Of a DNA stretch of 64,000 nucleotides, positions 21,701-35,000 are shown in pieces (within the stretch, counting starts at the first letter, position 1; each line of letters begins with the position of its first letter). This DNA is from Tubiluchus corallicola (Eukaryota; Priapulida; Priapulimorpha; Priapulimorphida; Tubiluchidae). A program made the translations under genes and the position numbers. Location of the stretch: positions 139,501 to 203,500 of the forward strand of contig JAQGDQ010000092.1 of assembly GCA_030141605.1 (NCBI GenBank), given 5' to 3'. The notes beneath the pieces were generated by a model that was not told the DNA's origin, did no database searches, and saw nothing but the letters and a program-made list of their open reading frames with translations.

Positions 21701-24700
21701 AATATTTGGCAAGTGAACTAGTTATAGATGTGTCTCAGACCTTCACCATTTGCTTAGTACCTTGAGCTTGAAACTTTGAATCTCACTGCTATATCATCTT
21801 TATTGTCGTTATTAAGGTTTACATTTGAACAAGTGTTTTTCTTTCAGTTCGAAAACTTTTTTGCTGTCCCCGCAGTTTGCGTAAGTATGTTGTTATGTTT
21901 CAGTTACTTTTTGGAAAGCATATTTCATATGTTTTAGTTATTTCATTTCATAACCATGACTCGGCGACTTTAATAATAAAATGGAATATCATAAATGTAA
22001 AAAATAGTTTGAAAAATTCGCAAATCGCAATTAAAATTCGAGAGTTATTGAAAATTTAACGTATTACTACAGTGTATATTTTGTGCATTGCAACATTCTC
22101 ATTTCGTAGAAATGCGATCTTGTAGTTATCTGCAGTAAGTTTAAGAGCAGTCCACTTCTGTCTAATTATTAGGAAAATGTTCACAGCAATTTGGACTCCA
22201 TTAGTGCAATATTGATCATGTAGTGAACCATGATGCAGTAAATTTAAAGGAAGACCGGACAATTGTTTAGACTCAATCTCATTCTAATTTACTGTCCAAA
22301 TATACATTTGCTTGCCTATAAAAGTTAACAGTCTTCCTTATATTTGAATAATTAGCTTAGAAAGTTAATTAACAGCAACCAAACACAGCTATTGCTTACG
22401 TCAGAAACTAACCACAGTTTGTGCAATGGCAGGCGCCTTCCCTTGCGCGTCAAGCACATTTGCATAGGTGTTACAGTACTGCTTAAATGCATGATGTCAC
22501 GATAAATGGGCTTTACATGATATGACGTCATGCAACTAACAGCAGTTCATGATCATGGTTATCACGGTAACAACTTTCTATTTGTCGGCGACGTGCACGT
22601 GACAAAAAGGTACCACTGCCAATCTTAGTAGATTCACTGAAGCCGCGCATAGTTTTGGAAGTTTAACGAAATTTGAGTATCCGAGGTAATTATTATTTAA
22701 TCTAAGCTTTGATTAAAAATAAGCTATTATAGTTTTCAATATTTTAGAGCATTCTTTATTTATTCTGAACTAGTGTTTACACAATCATCTGGTTTTCCTT
22801 TAAGAGTACTGCTGTCCACTTCTGTCTTTCTATAAGGAAAATGTTCACAGCAATTTGGGACTCCATTAGTGCAATATTGATCATGTAGTGAACTATGATG
22901 CAGTAAGTTTAAGAGTACTGCGGTTCACTTCTGTCTTTTTATCAGGAAAATGTTCACAGCAATTTGGTCTAAATTGGTGTAATATCGATAATGTAGCAAA
23001 CTATGGAACTTGCTGTTGCCTAGTGAGAAACAGTATAGCAAAATCTGAATTTTTGTCTTTCATTGTTCTTCTGTTACAGCACGAATAAGATTGACCAACT
23101 TATATCTCTGGCAGTAATTTTAGCTCTCATCACAATTCTGTAGTAACTCATATGTAAATGTGTATAATGTTTACATGTTTAAGAGTAGCAAAATTATTAA
23201 CCAATCACATTGTTAGGAGTCATAAATTTATTAGCACAGTTAGTTTTCAATGTCTAATCACTAGCTTTGAACATTCATTTAGAAAAATAAGAACTAGTAC
23301 TGGCACCTGTGCTGATAAAATTGCTACTAAAAATATGATATCTGAAAAAATTTTGTGCCCTGCAGTACGTTTACATTGCTTTTTACGTTTTGCAAGGGGA
23401 GACACGTCTCCAGGAAGTGTCATAGCCAGCTTTTTGTACATCATAGCGGGTGGCCCTGTTATTGGTTTCATAGTGGGCAAGACGGCGACATTGTTGCTGA
23501 GAAATACTTACTGTGACATTATGACCCAGACAGCTGTCACTGTGTCACTGAGTTATGTAACCTTCTTTGTCTGTCAAGCAATTGCTGGCACTTCCGGTGA
23601 GTGGTTAATAAAAATGACTCTTCCTTAAATAAATGTATATATGTCGTAATTTTAGACTTATAGCAAAAAAAATGAAAATTGTTTACCAGTTTGTTGTACT
23701 AACATGCTGTAAGCCAAGATTTAGCACTCAGTGGCAGGGAGTTCTATTGCAGGTGGTTGTCTACATGATGGTGTCTTCTGTAATATGCATTTTTTTACAA
23801 ACACTGTGTGCGCATTTGTGTGTGTTGTGTGTGTGAGTGTGTGTGTGTGTGTGTGTGTGCGTGCGTGCGTGCATGCGTGCGTGCGTGTGTATCATAGTAT
23901 AACATTGCCATGTGCTTTAAAGCATTCAGGTTCACAAGTACAGAGTCTCACTATGTTGTATTTTTAGGTGGGGGTATTTATATTATGGTTACGTCTTCCA
24001 TAACTTTTCTCAAGTTTGCCCGTTTACTGCCAAAGGGAAATGCAAATTTTATTTACCATTATTTAATTAATAAAAATGTTGATAATCGTTTTAAATGCCT
24101 GAATTTTTTGCCTAACCGTGCTACATTAGTGCATTATTTACATGTATTTTTGCATTTATGCTGCTGTTTGCCAACCTGAGTCAATAATTTTCTGTTTCTG
24201 GATTTCACTGTAAATTTCCTGTTGTGAGTGTTCTTTTATGTAAAATGTCTCAAACGAGGCCAATGAATGCTACAGCAAAAAGATGCTAAGATAAATATGT
24301 TCAGAAAAATAGAATTCGTATAACTAATTTACTAGTGAGAGATGGTATCTGTTAGTGTTCTTCATGAAGCAACTGAACAGAGAGCGGGTTCAAATCAGTA
24401 GAGAGAGAGAGAGACTTTATTCTGTGTACAATGTTCCACACTTAAAGCAAAACTGGACCCAATCTTAAACTGAAAGTCAAAATAATCTACTCTTTAAAAT
24501 CTTGAGAGGACACACTATTTTTTCAAGAATGACTTTCGTGAAAGAATTATTAGCACACAAACATAATTTCATGTTCGCGCCACTAGTTCTTCGCTGTTAC
24601 ATGCATTTCGCCATTCACTAGTTACACGGGCGCCTGCATTTCGGAAACACATTGCACAAAAATAGGTGCTGTACCTCTCAGCTCGGATTGCACACATTCG

Positions 24701-27700
24701 ACAGCTCATGCACGAGCACTGCAGTAAATTTGAAATTTGAATTTTTATCTTAAAACTCGCAAGTTTTAGTATAACACACTGAATATCTTACAGTAGCACT
24801 GTACTTCAATTTCCGCTTTCGCAAACGCGCGTAACATGCTCGTGGGATAGGGATATTTTTGCTGTTGAAAATTATGTTAGTTTGTGATGTCATCAATAGT
24901 TGGGTTCACCCGCTGTTAATTAAGATTTTAATCTGTTATTAAACTGTCATAAGCGCTTTTCCAGTATTATTGTTGTGAAAATGTATAGTTTTTACCGTAC
25001 TTGGAAATAGGATAGTATATGAAAAATTATCCTGTCTTCCTTTAAGAAACTGGAAGGAAAAACTGGATTAACATATCTAGTTCTATTTTTAGAAATGTCC
25101 AGAGTATACCAACCAAGAAAAGCAACTAAGTATCAGCCTGTAGGAACCAATAATGAAAGGTTTTGAGAGTAGCTATACATATAGTCTTAATGAAAGTTAC
25201 CCTCGTAATTGGACTTCCATGCAGCAAGACTGATTGGAAGTCATACACATCTAGACTGACAATGTAATTTTGTAATCTGTCAAGTGGGTTGAAGTAACGA
25301 GTTGCAACACTAGCACATGTGTGACTGCTGGCAAGTACTCCAAGCAAGATTGAATGGGCGTTTTGTGAAGAGTATAGCTTCAAAATTTACGCCATATCCA
25401 CATGATGCTCCTTTATGTCCAATTTTATACTTATACTTTTATACTTTATAGCACACTAGATGTAGCTCATGCCTTTTCTCCCAAAACTGATAACGTATGC
25501 CTGCACGCAAAGCTGCCTGCAACATTTGTAGCTCGTGTTGTGCATTTAGGAGTGCTTTGCATTACCTGTAGTTTTCTGACCTTTTTTAACCTTTATGCTC
25601 TTACAAAACATTTGGCTATACATTTTGAAACTTAATTGAGATAAGTAAGTGTGTCTTTTACAAAATAATTTATTCAAAAAATAAACCCCCAGTGGCACGA
25701 CACTAGATCGAGACCTTTCGTTTCATATATAGATCGCTGTACATGGTGACACATGGTACACATATATATGTATAAGATGTAATTTCGAAATAAATAATAT
25801 TTATATATTAATTTCGAAATTACATCAATAATTACTGCAGTTCAGTTTACACTAAACCAAAATAACTACAGATGTGTAAAGACAACTACATCACCTATTT
25901 TGCGTCAGAAGTCATCAAGTGGAACATGACCAAGATTTGGGTTTTGATCACTTTTCCTCTACCCTCAAACACATCCAGGCATTAATTTATTTAGTAGTGT
26001 TATAATAAGAAGTGACGTTAAGTGTACAAGGCCAATGGAGTTTTATGGAAAGTGCATGTATAAAAATTATAACACAGAGATAGGAAACTTAGATCATATC
26101 ATTAAAATGTATGATAACACATCAGTTAGTTAAACACATTTCAATGGTGCTATATTGTAATTATTAATTGGCACTGAAAAATTAACTTTTTTATTTAATA
26201 CAGCAAACTTTTAATTGTGCATTTAAAACTTAAAGTAATGGCAGCTATATGTCACTACATATAAAAGCCGTTAAATATTCACTCACTTTTTCAGTCACTG
26301 GGTTCATGCATATGTGCAATATTTCTTTCATACTAGTTAATACCATTTCAGAAATAATTTTTTCAAATGCTTAATTTTGAATTTTTGAACATGCAGGGGT
26401 AATTACATGTCTAATATTTGCAGGCATCTGTAGCAGATTGCTATTTGAATATTCGTCAGTTGCCCATGCATCTTTCAGTTTGATGCCTTGCTATTTTAGT
26501 CCAAAAAGTATGCACGTAATGGAATGAAAAACTGCATCATGAGGACATGGCATTACATAATTACAAGCACATTACAGGCAACCCACCTTTTTCAATATGC
26601 TCGCAGCCATTCCAGTAAGATATTTTTTGCGTCTAAGATCAGTCAACACCAAATAAGTATATTAGAAAGAGGAGGTAAGACGATACAGAAAGAGGAGATA
26701 AACCCACATGTACAGTGGATAGCATAGCACTATGACTACGAGAAAATGACACAGGTTTCGATCATCTAAGGAGGCAATCCAGTGTTGGCTGCAGTTAAAA
26801 GTCAGCCCAAGATCCCTTTCTAACATATGAGACACAATGAATGTAATGGAAAGTTTTTTTACAGGTATATTATCGGTTGTGGTACTAGGATTAATATTTA
26901 GCAATGATCGAGGCAATATCAATTCTGAAGTCGAGAAAACCATGCAAAAGTTTATAGAAATGCTTGCTTATCTGACAAACACTATGCTATTTCTTGCCAT
27001 TGGTATTGTGTGCACAGAGCAGAATATTGTGGAGTATTATACCATTCCTTGTTTCTATGTTGCCGTAATTATTGCTAGGTTTGTAATTCTAAACTTATGT
27101 TGGTGCACTGATTGTTGTTCATTAATTAATCTGTTTATTTTGCCTAAACTGGTACATGCAAACCTAAAATGAAAATCTACCGTATACATGCTACACTGAA
27201 CTGTGTGCAGTTAAATTTTTCATCAAGCATTTCTTTACTGCAAAAGTAAAATATGAAATTTTAGTTGAGTGAACTGTATTAATGATTTTACAGCCTTTAA
27301 AACTTTGGTAATAACTGATTGACGATAATTAGAAATGTGTTCAATGGGGATTACATTATAAATTTACTTTTTTATAACACCTTGATTATCGTGGTTCTTG
27401 AAAGCATTTTCTAAATTTTGGATAGCTCCAAAAAATAATGGAAAAATAGTACATCATCAGTGTATTGTGGTATACAATTGTGATTTTTTTGTATCGATTT
27501 GAAAGAAAAGACATAATGTTGTTAAATTTTCCACATTTTTAATCGGGCTTGAGAAGAGTTGTAGCTATTTTAGTTTTTCCTCGGTCTACCATATTAACAG
27601 ATGTGACACTTCTTATTTTAATTTGTGAAGCCTAATTATCAGTGTTTCCCTATGAAGTCAGACAACATATACCATAAATTTCTTTGTCATCATATGTCCA

Positions 27701-29048
27701 ACATATGATTTTTCTGTAGAATGTACCAGGGACGATAGGATTCACAAACTCATTGTAATGACTTTGTATCAGATGTCTAAAAATGAGTACACTGATACAA
27801 TAGATCAGCTTACCAGTACTAATAATCAGTAGCTTAACAAGTTAACCCTTAAAGCCCTTTTATTTAATTAAAGTGATTTTTTACAATAAAAAATTTTGGT
27901 TAACAATTTTCTGAAGTAAGTACATCCATCATTATGAGACTCTTGGTGGGCTAACTATTTATCTCAAAATTACCTTGTACTATACAGCATATGTTGCATG
28001 TATGCTTTTGGTTTTTAAAACCCCATTGGGTTGTTATTAATTAACCATGATTATAGACGTCTTAGTTTTTCATTTTTGCACTGTTACATTATTAAATGAA
28101 TTTGTAAAGTTTAACGAATTTTCATTTTAGGGGGCTTGCGATATGGATGCTAAGTCCATTTTTAGCCTTCCTTGGTTATGGCTTGACATGGCGAAATGCA
28201 ATTGTATTAATATGGGGTGGAATACGAGGAGCTGTAGCAGTCGCATTGTCACTTTTTGTTGCTCATGCTCATCATAACAAGAGGTTTCAAGACCAAGGCC
28301 AACAGGTACTTAACACATCCATATATCACTTAACTAGTAATAACCAAAGAAAAAACAATGGCCACTAATTCATTTTCAGACATGCATGTCTAATTGATTT
28401 TCCATCTATAATATTTGCTAATCTAATTATTTTTAATAAACTGGTGTAGTGATCGGGCTGTTAATGTCTTCCTGTCTTGGCTGGTATCAATAAAACAACT
28501 GCAGCTCCAACCAAAAAATAAGTGAACTAAATTAAGATAGTTACATTTTAATTCACAATAAACAGAATGGAATTAATGTGTAGTGGAGACATCACTAAAT
28601 TTGGCTTTCTAATGAGGCTAGTACTAAGGGAAATTCCCTAAATGTCGACAGTGGTAAAAGATTAGTAACTGTTATATTATGCTGCTGCATTCTATTATAG
28701 TTAAAAAGCTTTTTGTTATATTACGTAGTACAAGTGCTGATTTTGTTCTACTATCATACTAGTTTGTAAAAGATTTACCTTAGCCAGAAAAAAGGTACAT
28801 TTTGACTGTACGGAAGATAGAGCTGCTGCTTACCAATCAACCTATCATAAAATGCCAAATGCCAGGCATTAACCAATAGCCACTGCTAGTATAATTGCCT
28901 TACCTGCTGTTAATATACAAAGTTTCACTTGCAGAATGCTAATAACATGCAGGGTTTCACATGTGTCAGAAATTGGGAAGGAGGAAAACTGACACTATGT
29001 GGGGCTTGCACTATACTCTTTTAAGGTGATTATTATTGTAGTTGTAGT

Positions 29049-29084
<36 letters not shown>

Positions 29085-32000
29085 GACTTTACTTTTTAAA
29101 TTAGTAAAGCCCTGCAATTAAACCTAGGTTATGAATGGATTCACAACATACAGGGCTGTTACATTGACAGGAAAAAAGAACACATCAGTACTCAAAACTG
29201 TTCACTACACAAAAAAATTACAAAAAATACTAAGCAAAAAACAAAATAATCACGGTACATTAAAACATAAGATGATATTGAGACGTGACTATACAATTGT
29301 AAAATTTTGATGATGCTTGTAATATTTGAATTACAAGTTTGAATTTGACTTTCACATCTGCAATAGACTAGTGCCATGATGATTTACTTCTGGCATACCA
29401 AATAACATAGCTCCTAATGATAGTCAGTTTACAGACATCGCTTTTTATTAGTAAACTGTTTGATTTCATTTGACGAGAACGAAGCAGCGATTTTAGATTT
29501 TTTAGTTATGCAATCAATTATAACCGTGGCTTCCAATTTCGAACGGACCTGAAATAGACCTGAAGTCCTTAAGATTCCAAGTCAGTAACTAAGGCTGCAG
29601 ATCTACAATGTTTCAGTTCTTTTGCTTGTTTTAGGGCAGTATCGAAAAGAATAGTGAGTTCAAATATTATGATGCATTTCAAGAAGACGGTTAAAGCTAT
29701 TGATATCCTGTTGCGTCACTATTTTAGACTTGCGTAATTTCAGAAAGCTTCATTGGATAATGGATGTTTGTACATGTTCATCCCAGTATACTGCACATTC
29801 TTCTTGCACAACGTTTATAATAAAGTTTACTGTAACAGAAAACTCTTAGTGTTACCTTTATTTGTTAGATTCAACAATACTTTTAGGTTTTTTTATTCAA
29901 ACTGTAACAATCAACTAACAATGGTTGCAAGGTCAGCAATAGTTTTTCAGGTGCTGAACTGATGCTACACTTTTTGCTAACATTTTGAACCCCATCCTTA
30001 TACAATAGAAATCAGGCTACAAAAATAACTTTCGTGTTCTTTTACAGATGGTTGTTTATACGTTGTCGATTGCCTTCTTAACACAATGTATCAATGGCCT
30101 TACATTTCCAAAACTGTTAGGACTTTTGGGCCTGACACAGATTCCAACAGCCAAGCGCCAGGCAATGGCAAGTGTCTTACAAATTCTGCAAGACACAAGG
30201 AAGCGGTCTATTAACATGTTGAAGCTCGACCGATTTTTGGGCCATTCCGACTGGCGGGTTGTTATTCAAGAAACAATGCTAAAAGATCCATATGCAACTA
30301 TTCGCAAGGTAGCTGCCGCTCTACACCCAACATTTACATGATTTTTTGCAAAGATTAAAACTCTAGGAAGCTGTGTTCGTTGTATTTACAGTGCATGTTG
30401 AGTAACTGACAAAGTACTTGTGTAATTAACAGGTTTAAACGTATAACATTAAGTAACACATTTACTGCATTTGCTAGCAAAAGGTAACAGTTTCAAACTG
30501 AATGATTAGTCAGTTTTAAAATGGATTCTTTTTTTGAGAGATGCCACTCATTAATGTGTGTATAATGTAGTCATCATCTGGTAGATCTAGGATTTGCTAG
30601 TAGAGTAAAACAGTAACTCTCCCTGCACAATATGTTACAGTAAGCATTGCTCTTGCCAATTTCACAGCATAACTAGAGCATTAAGAGCAGGCAAAAATCA
30701 TTGCAGTTGTTAGCTTACAGTTTGCTTATCAAACATTGGGCTGATAGCTTTGCCTTTATTGCATCATTACCATCCTTTGAAGTTGCCTTGAATTTGTCAT
30801 ACTGTATTTGTTCACGAAAGTCATACTAATAATTGTAATATTATAATTTCACAATCTGCTAATGGGCTAGTGTTTCAGTTCTTTACAATTACAAGCTGAC
30901 CATTTGCTTCATTTGTCAATATTCTTACATGTTAATTTATATAGCAAAGTACAGTGGACAACCTTAAAATAATGCCACGTGCCAAGTGTGTGCTTTGTCA
31001 ACAACATCTTTTAACTGAACCTACACCATCCGAGCTAGATGAAATGCTTATTGAAGCTTCAGTGCGAAAACTTAATGCTCAGAAGGTAATCTCAGCTACT
31101 AATGACTAATAACCAAGATATACTGTGTGTGATATAAATTTGTGTAACATAGCCAGCCATAACATTGCATTTTTTACTCGTTTTAACTTTTAGTAACTTG
31201 TAATCATCTCATAATTTCAACTAGGTGAGCTATTGGAGGCAATACGAAAAAGGTCAGCTGTCATATTATGCTGTTCAGGCTCTTTGTGCAAGTGTTGAAC
31301 GGGCACTTGATGCACCTGGGGAGTAAGTTGTTATTTTTAACATTAGTTCTGTGGTCACCAAAACTTTATGAAGATTTTTATAATATTGATTAAACTTGAA
31401 ATTTATGCTTCATATGTACGATTAGCACTGTAACTGTTGTTGTTATACTAAATCTGTGAACACAACAAAACAAAATCATAATAATGTAAGCAGTAACTCA
31501 GCATTTAATTGCAGGTAGTTTAAATTGAAACAAAACCACTGGGACATCTTAATGCTTCTTTAGATCTTCTAGTTAACTATACAAGGCTATAATTGCAGTC
31601 ACACTGTAAAGCAATACACTTGTAATATGACCAGCTCTTGGGTGGGTTACTCTTCTCTGTATAAATAAAAATTTGATATCAACATTGTAGCTCTTAGAAT
31701 CTATATTTGTAGCAAAGGCTTGTAAAGTGCCTGTAAATATTATGCTACACTTCTGTTTTTCAAATATTCTCAGCATTCCAGAGTATAACTATCAATTATT
31801 CATCTTGAATCATTGTATAATCACAGGGTAATTGAATCAAATAATAATCAACTTATAAGGCAAGAATCTAGTTTGCCTCCTTATCTTTCCTTATTTTATA
31901 TTTAGAAGGTATTGCTTATGTAAATTTTCTTTACTTTTTTATTGTAATACAATCTGTAAAAGCAGTGTAAATTTTGTGCTGTAAGGTTCAATAAGCTACA

Positions 32001-35000
32001 GTCAAACTTCATTATAATACCCCCTTTGTAATGCCAAGCTCGCATAACACCCAAATTTTTGGTTTAGTTTTATAGCCAAACTTGCTTTATGCCAACTTTT
32101 TTGCAGTCTTAAGGCAGGCAGTATATAGTGGTTTGGCTGTAAACTTAAAGAAGTGTAAAGGAATGTTGAGTTTGGTGAGATTTATTTCAACTATGAATTC
32201 ATAATTCTGGCCACTATCAATTTTTGCACTACTGTAGCTATTAACTTTGTAGCTTTCTAGGGGATGAATATATGTGCTTGCGTTTTTCATGGTGTTAACA
32301 TTATTTCTGCAGCTGCAGCTGGTAATGCTATTATCTCAACACTGAATACCAAAAATGGTACAACTGTCTGAAGAACTTTGTAATTTGTTTAGGATGATAC
32401 ATCTTAGCTGGGTAAAAGAAAACTGGGAAATAAAAGGTGCACTTCCAAAAGTGGTAAGCAAACACAATTATTGTTATCAAGTCTTTCATACTTTTCCTGC
32501 ACTTTTCCTTCATACTTTTTAACAGTGAAATTATCCAAACTTCATAATAAAATATCTTTTTCTTTAACTTGCTTCGTGTGTTTATGTTTACGTTCTTTAC
32601 TTTTATCTCTTATCTTTTATTAGTAGTTGAATACAGCAGAATTTGTACATGTGAATGTTTTTCAGAAATGGTTTATGGAAAGATTATTTTATGGTAAAAG
32701 CAAGTATAGGAAAGTGTACCCATCCCAGAAATGGAGGGCATTTTTCTTTCGACTTGTAAACAATGCCTATTTTGTGGGATTTATATATTGGTAGGCAACA
32801 AATAGAAATATTTGAATAATTGCAATATCCACAAAATAAACATGTTACAGAAATTCAACCTTGGTTCTATAAATATTAAAACTCATGCTATTCTAAAATC
32901 AGTTTATTTTATCCATGTCCAGCTGATAAGTCTTCAGAAATTACAAAGCAAATATAAGCAACAGCCTATAAACAAATTTAAATGCATAAGCAAATTAAAT
33001 TTCATTCATAAAGCATGCACGTTTGCTAATACTGAATGGTTTTGACCACTGTGTAAAATGACAAATACTGTTTCACTATTATTTGTTGTACATTTGCTGT
33101 TCCTGCTACTGATGTAACTGCATTACATTTATCGTTACTTAGGCCTATACAGTATTTTTTTTCTAGTGCGATTTTGCTCAATATGATTCCCCTTATAATG
33201 GAACTTGCAATGAAGCAGCAGCATTTTGCTTCAAATGAAACATTTGTAAACATGGAAGTTCGCATCCCAGAAGAACAACTAGATACATGGAATAAAAGTG
33301 ACATAACATCATTTTTTATTTTCGGTCACCATTATTTACCAGTTGATGATGCTCTTTTCGTTCATCAGATTAGCAATTACATATTCTTTGTCATTTACTT
33401 GTTTGAATGTATTTTCAAGGTAAGAATTTTTATTATGTTTTATTATGAAAATTTATAAATAAATATAATTTATATATCAACTGTGTGTTTGCCTGCAAAA
33501 TCACAATTATTTAGGTTTAAATATAGACAACATGCCTTCCGTAAAAGAACATGGCTATTAATTGACGACTGAACTTTTGCTATTGTGGATATGTACTATG
33601 TAGACAATATTTCTTTCCTAACAAAACCGAAAGGAGAGATAGAAAGATTCAATTATTCAAAGATTGGAGGTTGTCAAAGACCTCCTCTTATTAAAGCCTC
33701 CTATGAAACTGTACAGTCAAGAGATTAAAAATTACCACCAAAGAAATTAAAGGGAGGTAGATTGCTCACATGGACTGGTGTGATGCAAGAAGGCCTTAAT
33801 GGAAGATCTCTATTTCTGAACGATATTTCGTCTCGGAAAGAACCTAAAGATTGGATCATGTGGTGGCAGGTGGCCAGTGTGATGTCTAATGGTGAATAAG
33901 CACAAATTTTCCCTTATTTGAATTAAATGCAAATTTAACGCTAAATAAATTGAGTTATCAGTCAATTCAAATGAGCATTTGACACGATCTGTCCATGGAA
34001 GTAACAAGATTGATCGACAGATTGGTTATGTGGACCAACTGATGATTTTTAAACAAGTTTTAATGTTGCTTACTTATAACTGTATCATGTATTGTTTTGA
34101 GTTACAAACTAAAATTGTTATTCTTTGCTTTTTAAAAGTGGCATATAATATAATAAATATATACTTGTTTATTGTTTAGGTTACTGCTTATGGTCGTAGC
34201 TATTTAAATAGCGGCTGGAACAAGTTGGATGCAGTGATTCTCATTGTAGCAGCTTCTGATATCATTTTTGATCTAAATACAGGCGGCACTATAAAGCTTA
34301 AAAAGGGCCGAAAGAAAAGCGTGCTGGTTTTCAGCTTGGGAAAAATTCTTCGCTTGCTTCGAATTGGTCGCCTTTTCCGTCTTTTTGAGGTACAAAATAA
34401 TTCAAAATGTTATGCAGAAATATGTAAACTATATGCTTACATGAGTATTTTGTATGTTTTTACTCATTGTTAATTTGCTAAATTTTATACAAGTCTTGAA
34501 TGAGAAGTCTTATACCAGTCAGTAATGGTGAAACAAATATAGCTAGTTCAGTAATTTTATAAACTCTACTTTGTAGACTGACAATCATTAGATCATTTCA
34601 TAAAAACCAGCTTGTAATTTCTTAATAGATCAAACAGCATTTGTTAATTGATTTCATACACTGAGACTGAGATCATTGGCTGATTGTTACCTATTGTTTT
34701 TACAGCCAATAATAAAGCGTATAATATCGAGGTTGAACCAGCGCATTCATAAACAGCTGAGCCTTGGTTTCGATGTTGGAAAGGGTTTTGTAGTTGCCGA
34801 AGAGGAAGTTTCTAAATACATTGATCACATGGTTGACAATGCAGGAATTGCTACAAGATTAAAGAAAATCAGTGAGAATCAAAGACTAGAAGTAATCAAA
34901 GAACTTGGGGCACTACAACAGCGACATCCTGGTATTGTTTGATTTAATGATTTAACACAAGTAACATATTTCTTAATTTAACATCTGTACTTGTTGCTCA

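Noticed and set aside
23158-23628. 156-residue plus-strand frame as one exon
   Set aside because: Only 23397-23596 is conserved sNHE; the frame before it is intron that happens to stay open, and an acceptor marks the true start.
23970-24179. Extra sNHE exon after an acceptor near 23970
   Set aside because: In phase, but the peptide does not fit the exchanger, whereas 23596 joined to 26865 gives the continuous, family-like GTSGILSVVVLGLIFS.
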